Of a stretch of DNA of 10,474 bases, positions 1 through 6,541 are shown piece by piece. This stretch comes from Verrucomicrobiota bacterium. Its GTDB lineage: Bacteria; Verrucomicrobiota; Verrucomicrobiia; Methylacidiphilales; Verrucolacustridaceae. The stretch covers positions 1-10,474 of the forward strand of contig RGTE01000034.1 in the NCBI GenBank assembly GCA_010025475.1. Direction: 5' to 3'. The notes beneath the pieces are model-generated. The model searched no databases. It had not been told where the DNA came from and saw only the letters and a list, made by a program, of their open reading frames with translations. Both the position numbers and the translations under genes were made by a program. How positions within the stretch are numbered: position 1 is the first letter of the stretch; each line of letters starts with the position of its first letter.

Positions 1-710
1 CCCCCTCCCGGCCCGATTCCTCCGCCAGCTCGTGAAGGTTTGATCTCCTCCGGCTTGGCAGGCTTTTTGGGTTCCGGACGGGCCAGCCCTAACCTCCATT
101 TTTGGATCAGATCTTTCAGTCGACTCACCGGAATGGCGAAATTCAGATTTTGGCTGTCCGTGATTTGGGAACAGACCACGCCGATAACCCTGCCATCCAG
201 ATCCAACACCGCCGAGCCGCTGGAACCTGGTGATGTCGGAGCCGTATGCTGAAAAAGCATGCCGCCGGGGTATTGTTTCACCGGATGGGAAACGATTCCG
301 TCTGAAAGCGTGTACTGCAGACCTCTGGGATTGCCCATGATATAGACTTTTTCCCCGTATTTGGGTTCTGCGGGACGCAGATTGAGGTATCCGGACAGCG
401 TGACGCCACGAACCAGGGCGAGGTCATCGTCCTTGGCTTCCGCCACACAGCGCCCCATCTGGGTCCGGCCTTGTTCATCCACCAGCTCGACATCCAACGA
501 CTCAATCACATGTTTGTTCGTCACCAGCAAATCCGGATAAAGGAAAAAACCCGTGCCTATGGATTTTCTCCCTTCCAGGTTTCGCACCATCATGGTCGCA
601 CCACGGGCGTTTTGTGCGAGCACCTCAGGCGGGAGAGCCCCTTGGGCAGGGAGCCAAAACCCCAGACAAAAACCCAGCAGACAGACCCAGCCCCTGAGCC
701 TGATGTTCAT
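1..710 (-). CDS. Exported trypsin-like (S1/HtrA-type) serine protease, C-terminus cut by window edge
   Basis: Seen: reading from an ATG at 710, 236 codons stay open to the window edge. Residues 1-24 look like a Sec signal peptide (basic start, hydrophobic core rich in Leu, Gly and Phe, then AQG|A as a likely cleavage site), so the enzyme should act in the periplasm or beyond. The chymotrypsin-fold catalytic triad is visible: His67 in TNKHVIES, Asp96 in DDDLAL, and Ser164 in PGSSGSAV, with the oxyanion glycines around it. A GTGFF segment precedes the His, as in HtrA/DegP-type proteases. After the protease domain (about 30-205) comes a Lys/Pro/Glu-rich linker that should lead to a further domain outside the window; a PDZ or peptidoglycan-binding domain is possible but unseen. 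The start is well supported: a GGAGG lies 4 bases upstream at 715-719, and the ATG overlaps the stop of the preceding gene (ATGA), implying coupled translation. Inferred: it cleaves a periplasmic target linked to the membrane machine encoded upstream. The target is unknown. Confidence 0.9.
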   Translation of the reverse strand, partial: MNIRLRGWVCLLGFCLGFWLPAQGALPPEVLAQNARGATMMVRNLEGRKSIGTGFFLYPDLLVTNKHVIESLDVELVDEQGRTQMGRCVAEAKDDDLALVRGVTLSGYLNLRPAEPKYGEKVYIMGNPRGLQYTLSDGIVSHPVKQYPGGMLFQHTAPTSPGSSGSAVLDLDGRVIGVVCSQITDSQNLNFAIPVSRLKDLIQKWRLGLARPEPKKPAKPEEIKPSRAGGGIGPGG

Positions 711-1609
711 TGGGCCTCCGGCTTAAAACCCCGCGCCGAAAGCCTGAGGGGAGCCCCGCTTTCCCGCGGCTCCCATCCAAAGCCGAGTTTGAATTTCTCC
801 AAAGTCCTTCGTACCTCTGCGTATTGGGCAAAGGAATCCGGATAGACGACCAAAACGGGATAGCAGCGGTCGGCGGGAATGAGTTTAAGATACTTTTCCG
901 TGTCCTTTCCGGTGGAGAGCCCCCGCCCCGACTTGGGGAAAATTCGGTCCTCGGAAGGCGAACGCTGCCGCTCGACATGGGCATCATCCTCCAAGCCGGA
1001 AGGTAGTTGGGCGGGAAACACCTTGCCCCCTGAAAGCAAAAGATAAACCGGGGTTTTATCAGTGGGCCGGGCCCGCGGTATTCGTAGAGTCACTTCTTGG
1101 TTGCCATCGGTTCCTGCTGCTTTCTGCCGTGACAGTTTTTCCTGTCTTTCCTGCAACCGCGCCGTTTCCTTTTTCAACCCCTCGGCTTCATTCGTCAGAG
1201 ACACCAGTTCTCCCTGAAGGTTTTCCAGCTCCGACTCCAAGGCCTGTTGCAAGGTTTTGCAGCTGATCACTGCCTCTCCCCGGGTGGCCTCATCCGCCTC
1301 CGCCACGGCTTTCTCCACAGCCTCCAGGGGCGGAAGGACGGCTCCGGTCCCCAACCGCGACGCCAGGGTTTCATTGGCAGCGCGGATTTCCGTGATGGCA
1401 TCCCGGGTCTCCGCAGAACGCTTTTGCAGAAGTTCCTGGTTGGCGAATCGCCCGGATTCGGCTGATTCCTTGGTGGGCGCTCCCTGGTTACGGCCGGCAA
1501 AAAGGGCCAAAAATACGGAAAGAAGCACCAACCCGGCGAATAGATTGCACATGGGATCCACCAGAAGTTGCAACGATTCCCCTGGCTCGACAGCGCGCCC
1601 TTGCTTCAC
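707..1609 (-). CDS. Single-pass coiled-coil protein, ExbD/MotB/ZorB-like stator partner (second paralogue)
   Basis: Seen: 300 residues from a GTG start that overlaps the previous stop (GTGA); GAAGGG lies 8 bases upstream. There is one membrane helix at about 20-38, with Asp18 (LLVDPM) at its cytoplasmic edge. This placement recalls the proton-carrying Asp of MotB, ExbD, TolR and ZorB. Heptad-rich helical stretches follow at about 55-85 and 93-165. Residues 172-290 form a C-terminal domain that can be aligned by eye with the product of the gene immediately upstream: both have an R-x-T-x-K-x-PV segment followed by a short beta-like stretch and YP/FP, and both end with a hydrophobic strand, (Q/Y)P, an aromatic/helix segment and a GF-x-x-G-(W/Y) motif. 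Here an insertion (about 203-235) separates the halves. No OmpA-like peptidoglycan-binding domain is present. Inferred: it pairs with the upstream paralogue as the B-type subunit of the channel encoded two genes upstream, with its C-terminal domain in the periplasm. It belongs to no named family that I can recognise. Confidence 0.85.
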   Translation of the reverse strand: MKQGRAVEPGESLQLLVDPMCNLFAGLVLLSVFLALFAGRNQGAPTKESAESGRFANQELLQKRSAETRDAITEIRAANETLASRLGTGAVLPPLEAVEKAVAEADEATRGEAVISCKTLQQALESELENLQGELVSLTNEAEGLKKETARLQERQEKLSRQKAAGTDGNQEVTLRIPRARPTDKTPVYLLLSGGKVFPAQLPSGLEDDAHVERQRSPSEDRIFPKSGRGLSTGKDTEKYLKLIPADRCYPVLVVYPDSFAQYAEVRRTLEKFKLGFGWEPRESGAPLRLSARGFKPEAQ

Positions 1610-2538
1610 GGAGTTTTCCCTTCTCCTTCCACCGGCCAGGGCTCTGGGTCTCCGATGGAGACTGCAGGTCGCCCGACCGACCCGGGGGCGGTCACGTCCG
1701 ACATTAGCATCCGTGGATCTTCCGGCACGCCGTCGTACCCCACTTCAAATCCCAGCCGCAACAGTTGTTCCCGAAGTTCAGTAAACAGCCCATACCCGGA
1801 TGGTTGAACCAAAAGAAAGGCGTAATGTGTTTCCGGCTGGTAGACCGAAAACCAGCGCCGAAGCTGTTGCAGAGACTGGGTGGCGGGTTCCAGCACTTGT
1901 CGGGCCTCGGGCTGGTCGAAGGGGTAAAGGACGATCCGCGGATACGAAACTTCCACGATGACCGGAACTTTGGTGGTATCCCTCCCGTCGCGTACAAGTC
2001 GAAACCCTTTTTTGTCCGCAAGGAGATTCGCCGAGGACTCCTGCAACTGCCGGACTTGATGATCCAGATTTTCATGGGTCTGACGTGCCTCGGCGACTTC
2101 ACTCCGGCGTTTCCCCACGTCCAACTCCAAGGCCCTGATTTTATCCCGCAGCGAGGCAAGGCCGGCCCTTTGAAGAATCTGCTCTGCCGTGAGCTCCTGC
2201 CCCTCCCCCCCTCCGCCACCTTCGGCCCCAATTGCCTCCAGTCTTCGCAGTTTTCGCCGGATTTCCCGGGGGGTCAGCTCGGACCAACGGAGTTTTTCCT
2301 GCAGTTCCGTTTGGCGGTTTTTTTCACCCGCCAGACGAAGCAGGGAGGACTGCAAGTCCTGCTCCTCGTCCCGACTCTGCCACCGGGAAGAACCCGGGAA
2401 AAGCGGACTCCCCTCCCGCAGACAGGTCGCAAAATAGAGGGATACCAGAATCATGATCCCGCTCATGGCGGTGATGATGTCCAAAAAATAAAAAAGGCTG
2501 ATGCGGGGCGCCAGGGATTGCCGGCCTCGCGGAGTCAT
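1606..2538 (-). CDS. Single-pass coiled-coil protein, ExbD/MotB/ZorB-like stator partner (first paralogue)
   Basis: Seen: 310 residues from an ATG. AGGA overlaps the upstream stop codon (TAGGA), 6 bases before the start in an ideal ribosome-binding position. The membrane helix is at about 19-37, with Asp20 (FYFLDIITAM) at its N-terminal end, matching the D-x-x-x-x-hydrophobic pattern of ExbD/TolR/MotB helices. Basic residues before the helix predict N-in, C-periplasmic topology. Coiled coil covers about 53-102 and 125-175, broken by a Gly/Glu-rich hinge at 104-114. The C-terminal domain at 178-272 (with T-x-K-V-PV and GFEVGY motifs) is related to that of the next gene, so the two are paralogues. 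A Pro/Gly-rich tail ends the protein. Known from family: such helices line the centre of a pentameric A-subunit ring and carry protons. Inferred: it is one half of a B-subunit pair for the adjacent MotA/ExbB-like protein. The lack of an OmpA domain means any anchoring to cell wall or outer membrane must use the novel C-terminal domain. Confidence 0.86.
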   Translation of the reverse strand: MTPRGRQSLAPRISLFYFLDIITAMSGIMILVSLYFATCLREGSPLFPGSSRWQSRDEEQDLQSSLLRLAGEKNRQTELQEKLRWSELTPREIRRKLRRLEAIGAEGGGGGEGQELTAEQILQRAGLASLRDKIRALELDVGKRRSEVAEARQTHENLDHQVRQLQESSANLLADKKGFRLVRDGRDTTKVPVIVEVSYPRIVLYPFDQPEARQVLEPATQSLQQLRRWFSVYQPETHYAFLLVQPSGYGLFTELREQLLRLGFEVGYDGVPEDPRMLMSDVTAPGSVGRPAVSIGDPEPWPVEGEGKTP

Positions 2539-2544
2539 GGATTC

Positions 2545-3423
2545 CTAGTTGGGATAGGTATCCCGCACGCCCCCGGAAGCCAACCTTAGCTTGGAAATCA
2601 CATACCGTTGGCAGTAGTCGTTGCAGGAATCCAAAAACTCAAGTTCGGCCCGTTGCCGAAAGGTGATCCAGATCTGGATGGTCAGGGCAAAAACCAGGGC
2701 CACCAAGGTCGTCTCGAATGATGTGGATAGTCCGAGCGTGACTTCTTGCAGACTTTGCTTGATGGCCGCCAGATCCGTGCCCTGTTCCCCCAGCACCAGG
2801 CGGAACTTTCCCATGGCGAAAGCAAGGCCTTGGGCCGTTCCCACGAATCCAAGCACTGGCATGGCCCAGACCAACCCCTGAAGAAGGGTAAAGCTGCTGG
2901 CCACCGTCTTCTCGTCATCATCAGCCTGGCCCCGCAGCACCGAGGAAACCTCGCTGACTTGACCAAGATAGTGGAGGTTCGAAAGTCCCCTCTCGATCCG
3001 GTTAAGAATGACGAACTGGTCGGGTTGATCCACCAGACCCTGGATTCGTTGCAGAACAGCTTCCGCCGTGTTCTCGTTGAGAATAAAATCAGCGCTGGCG
3101 GGAACCACCGCCCAGCCCATGGCCTTTTGTTGCAGCCCCAGTTTCAGGGTTTTTCCCGCCAACAACGCCACGGAAAAAAAGAAAAGCAGGCTTAGGGGAA
3201 CCACTGTCCACAGATTGGCTTCCCGCAAAAAGGCCTGGGTGACGGGGTGACTCCAGGCCAAATGACCATGCAGCCAGATCACCAAGGCGTAAAAGATCGC
3301 CGTCAGGACCGTTCCGGCAAGAAAGGCAGGAAGCGGCTTCGGTCCGGTGAAACGGCCCCCGGAAAATCCCAGCCGCCGCTCCGGATCCAGTTGGCTCCAA
3401 CGATATCGGACTTCGGGGGGCAT
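2545..3423 (-). CDS. MotA/TolQ/ExbB-type proton channel subunit (four membrane helices)
   Basis: Seen, numbering 292 residues from the ATG at 3423: helices at about 31-51, 71-90, 180-204 and 237-255, with a roughly 90-residue cytoplasmic loop between the second and third. The third carries PVLGFVGTAQG, the diagnostic MotA/TolQ/ExbB signature, with Thr196 in the channel-lining position. The fourth opens with LSTSFETTLVAL, whose Glu237 and Thr238/239 match conserved polar residues of ExbB/TolQ. The four-helix layout is closer to MotA/ZorA than to the three-helix ExbB/TolQ. Known: these proteins form pentamers around two B-subunit helices and convert ion flow into rotation or force. The next two genes supply the B-type helices. 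Start: an in-frame ATG at 3534 would add 37 residues but overlap the upstream gene by 62 bases. Neither ATG has a good Shine-Dalgarno site. I prefer 3423 because the added stretch is polar and featureless, and because other junctions here overlap by only 4 bases. Family confidence is high; the exact start is uncertain. Confidence 0.92.
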   Translation of the reverse strand: MPPEVRYRWSQLDPERRLGFSGGRFTGPKPLPAFLAGTVLTAIFYALVIWLHGHLAWSHPVTQAFLREANLWTVVPLSLLFFFSVALLAGKTLKLGLQQKAMGWAVVPASADFILNENTAEAVLQRIQGLVDQPDQFVILNRIERGLSNLHYLGQVSEVSSVLRGQADDDEKTVASSFTLLQGLVWAMPVLGFVGTAQGLAFAMGKFRLVLGEQGTDLAAIKQSLQEVTLGLSTSFETTLVALVFALTIQIWITFRQRAELEFLDSCNDYCQRYVISKLRLASGGVRDTYPN

Positions 3424-3472
3424 GCGTAAGTCTGGAAAAGAGGATGCGCCCGCGTCAATGCCAGCTTCTCGG

Positions 3473-6400
3473 CTAGGATCCTTCCCCGAAAAGAAACGGC
3501 AAATGCTCCTTTGCCAAGGCTCGGGCTTTATCATCGGGAATTTTTGCCGCGCGGGCCGCTTCCCCGAGAAGGATCTTGGGGCTTCTCGGCAGCAGGTAGA
3601 GCGGCGAAAAAGGACGGAGTTCGTTCGCCTTCACCCACTTTCCGCCTTCATACCGCCAGCCCACGACCAGCTCTCCTTTTTTCCCCTGCCCCAGAAGAAT
3701 TTGGCCCGATTCGAGGTTCACCAATCGGTCGAAATTTTGCTCTTTCCCCTGACCATCCACCCACCCGCCAAATGGCAAACCTGCCTGGCTCGCCAAAATC
3801 CACAGGCGAACAAACAACTTCGCCTCCTCAACCATGGAGGGAGCCTCGGTCAGGGAGAAGGTTTGGATCCAGTCCGCATCCAACCCCTGAACATCGTTTT
3901 TAAGCCAGAGGCCCGGCTCCACCGCACCCCAACTACTCCAGGCAGAAGTTACCTTCCTCAGAGAAGGCGAAAAAACCAGTCCGAAACGGCAGGGATCCCC
4001 AGCCGCGTTGACCAGCTTCCATATCTTGCCGGACAAGTAGGCCCGCGCCAAAGGGGAAACCCCAGGAGAGGCAGGAAGGAGGGCTTCCAAAGCTTCTTGC
4101 ACAGGCGCCCTCGACAAAAGGGAGGTGGAGTCTCCGCTCAGGGCTTTTTCCAGATTCCCCCAAATGCCGCGCAGTCGTTCCGAATTAGGCTCGGGAGCCG
4201 CCCGCACCTGTCCGCCAAAGCCGATCAGTAGTTTTTCTGAATCCTGGCGAATTCCCTGGAGAAACTCGCTGCGCGGACGCTTTTCAAATTTTACGGGTTC
4301 ATCGCGGGCACACTCTCCCGGAATAAACACCTCGCCTTGCCCATAGGTGTACGGGCTCTCGGAACCGCTTCCGGGGATGACCTTCAGCCGTCCCAGGGAA
4401 TAAAGCAGGTAACGTTGCTTGGAATCCTTGGCCACGGGCACATCGTAGGACCACACGTCCCCCAAAAAGTCATCTTCCACAATGTCGCGCAGGATTTTCT
4501 CCTCCGACGACTCCAGACGTTTGGGAAAAAGCTGGCCGGATCCGGGCCTTAGACCGGCAGGCGCTGGATTTTCCCAGGCCAGCCAAAGAGACGCCATCAG
4601 TTCCGCATCACTCCGCCAGGCCACCACCACTTGGGAAATTTTTTCCTTTTCGGAAGGCTCCGTGCCGGGGTGGGCCGCCAAACGTTCCAGGGCACTGCGG
4701 TATTCCGCCGGAGAAGTGGCCGCAGCCAAAGCCTGTCGGGCCAGGTGGAATTCTTCGATTTTGGCCCGCCTTTCGACAAGCCGGCTGATCAATGCGGTCC
4801 ATTCTTTTTCCAGTTCGGGCGGCATGGCCAATTCGGGCCTCCCTTCGTCTCTCCAGGTCACCCCATCCTGAAGTTGCTCCGTCATCGACTGCAGTTTATT
4901 GGCGTCCTCCTTCTGGTTTCGCTGGCTGGATTCCCAGCCCGCGAACTCCAACTCCACTCTTTTCATGGCGCCCCTCAGCGTGCGTGCGCGTGACTCCACG
5001 AACTCACGGCTCTCCGCACGCAAACCCGCCAGCGCCTGGTCTTTTCGCTCCTCCAACGCGGATTTCCAGCGTGGATGGACTGTGGAAAGTTTTTTTTCCA
5101 GCTCAGCCCAAGCCCCCCAACGCATCCCGAGAGCTGTCTTCCGGTCCAAGGAAAGCTGCTCCAGTCGGCTGAGCTCGGCCGTGGCCACATCCCGTGCCTG
5201 CTTTTCAGCCTCCAAGAAAGTGCGCAATTTTTTCAACTCGGCGGCCCCGTGGGCACGAGTCTGTGCTTGTTGGGCTTCCGCGCTCTCCAGCCAGGCTTCG
5301 GCTTCGTCCACTTTGCGTTCGGCCACCATCTGGTCGATCTCGCGGAGGAACATTTCCTGCCGGATTTCCTCCTTTTTCCACTCCAGCACCCCTAGAATCG
5401 TGAATCCGAAGCCCAGACCGGCCAGGGCGGTCAACAGCCATTTTGCTTTGCGGGCCCTCCGGAGGTCGGCGGCCAGCGCTTCCGCCTCCTTTCGTAGGCG
5501 TCCGTGCACGGACTCCGGCCACCCTGCACCTCCCGTTCCCGGCAAAGCCAGAAATTCCTCCACGGTGGCCAGGGATTGTCGAAGCCGCGAGGCCGATCTC
5601 CGGATCCGATCCCGGCGCAGGTCCTCCAAAGCGGCCAATTCCCGATCCACCCGTTCCTGCTGCTTCTGTAACTCCTCTTTTTTCTCCACCTCAACCCGCT
5701 TTTCGCGGATCCACTGATGAAGATCATTCCAGAGATGCCCGCTGGGCGGGCGCGCTCCCGCTTCCTCCAGGTCCAAGGAGGCTGTTTCCAAAATTCTTTC
5801 CACTTCCCTCCACTGCCCGGCGGCACGCAGCGCATCCGCCTGTTGTAACTGTTCCCGGACCTTTTCTTGGATCTGGGCCTGACGCACCTCGACACGACGG
5901 ACCCGCGCGGCCTCGTAAATCTCCGGCCGGTATTTGGCATCGAGTCCCAATTGGTCAAACTTTTCAACTTCCCCCGCGAGCGCATCGTCGTTTCCGGAGG
6001 TCAACAGCGCCTCGATCCGTCGAAGGCTCAGTTCACTCTCCTTGGCCAGAAGTTTGCCTCGCTCAGCCGTGGCCCAGGCATCTCCGGGACGTCGCCGCAG
6101 AATCGTACCGAGGGTGCGAAGAGCCGCCGGCCGGTCTCCGGCCACCATGGCCGCGCGGAAAGCCTCCACCAGAGAGGGATCCATCTCCCTGCCTCTCGCC
6201 TCCTGCAACGCCTTTTGCAGGCCTTGAAAGCCCCGCAGATCCGCGGATTCAGGAACCATCCAGCCCTGCTCACGGCATCGTTGCGTCCAAGCCTCAAACT
6301 CCGCAAAGACGAGGGTGCGGATCTGCTCGGCCAAGGCCGGCTCAGCCTCGCTGAGATCCATGGCTCCGCCCACATCTCCCCGCCGCAGACTTGCCAGGCA

Positions 6401-6532
6401 CTCCTCCAGGCGACGATTGGCCTCTCGACAAACCTCCGCGAACTCCCCCGCCACCTGGGCTCCACCCGTCTCGCTGCCTTGGAGAACCCCTTTGACCCGA
6501 CGCACCAGTCGTTCGATCCGGGCGATCGTCAT
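3473..6532 (-). CDS. Large single-pass coiled-coil membrane protein, function unknown
   Basis: I do not recognise a named family. Seen: 1019 residues. The first 360 are mostly helical and charged: a Cys/Arg/Leu-containing helical region at about 30-95, helical hairpins resembling short tetratricopeptide-like repeats at about 118-175 and 225-255 (no clean repeat consensus), and coiled coil at about 275-325. One membrane helix lies at about 365-383, flanked by the basic RRARKAK on the N side, so the N-terminus is predicted cytoplasmic. After the helix, residues 384-640 are again long coiled coil, and 640-1019 form a globular, Trp- and Gly-rich region with beta-like stretches near its end. The ATG start lies 9 bases after the GAP1 gene stop; TAGG overlapping that stop is the only Shine-Dalgarno-like element. 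Inferred: its length on both sides of the membrane suits a scaffold or transmission rod linking the cytoplasmic GTPase pair to the stator and periplasm, comparable in idea to the long cytoplasmic tail of ZorA, but encoded separately. Alternatively it is a structural anchor. Confidence 0.85.
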   Translation of the reverse strand: MTIARIERLVRRVKGVLQGSETGGAQVAGEFAEVCREANRRLEECLASLRRGDVGGAMDLSEAEPALAEQIRTLVFAEFEAWTQRCREQGWMVPESADLRGFQGLQKALQEARGREMDPSLVEAFRAAMVAGDRPAALRTLGTILRRRPGDAWATAERGKLLAKESELSLRRIEALLTSGNDDALAGEVEKFDQLGLDAKYRPEIYEAARVRRVEVRQAQIQEKVREQLQQADALRAAGQWREVERILETASLDLEEAGARPPSGHLWNDLHQWIREKRVEVEKKEELQKQQERVDRELAALEDLRRDRIRRSASRLRQSLATVEEFLALPGTGGAGWPESVHGRLRKEAEALAADLRRARKAKWLLTALAGLGFGFTILGVLEWKKEEIRQEMFLREIDQMVAERKVDEAEAWLESAEAQQAQTRAHGAAELKKLRTFLEAEKQARDVATAELSRLEQLSLDRKTALGMRWGAWAELEKKLSTVHPRWKSALEERKDQALAGLRAESREFVESRARTLRGAMKRVELEFAGWESSQRNQKEDANKLQSMTEQLQDGVTWRDEGRPELAMPPELEKEWTALISRLVERRAKIEEFHLARQALAAATSPAEYRSALERLAAHPGTEPSEKEKISQVVVAWRSDAELMASLWLAWENPAPAGLRPGSGQLFPKRLESSEEKILRDIVEDDFLGDVWSYDVPVAKDSKQRYLLYSLGRLKVIPGSGSESPYTYGQGEVFIPGECARDEPVKFEKRPRSEFLQGIRQDSEKLLIGFGGQVRAAPEPNSERLRGIWGNLEKALSGDSTSLLSRAPVQEALEALLPASPGVSPLARAYLSGKIWKLVNAAGDPCRFGLVFSPSLRKVTSAWSSWGAVEPGLWLKNDVQGLDADWIQTFSLTEAPSMVEEAKLFVRLWILASQAGLPFGGWVDGQGKEQNFDRLVNLESGQILLGQGKKGELVVGWRYEGGKWVKANELRPFSPLYLLPRSPKILLGEAARAAKIPDDKARALAKEHLPFLFGEGS

Positions 6533-6541
6533 ACAATCAGC

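Noticed and set aside
1765..2589. Long plus-strand open frame (274 codons) opposite the first stator paralogue
   Set aside because: It is antisense to a gene with a clear membrane helix, coiled coil and paralogue, and its product is an irregular mix with no recognisable features. The same applies to the antisense frames at 3347-4231 and 5443-6354.
707..3423. Assignment as a Zorya defence system (ZorA/ZorB)
   Set aside because: The channel and B-type helices are analogous, but neither B-type protein has an OmpA-like domain, the channel lacks a long cytoplasmic tail, and no helicase, nuclease or ZorC/D/E-like gene is present.
707..3423. Assignment as a TonB-ExbBD or Tol-Pal system
   Set aside because: No TonB, TolA, TolB or Pal gene is present, the B-type proteins are twice the usual ExbD/TolR length, and the channel has four helices instead of three.
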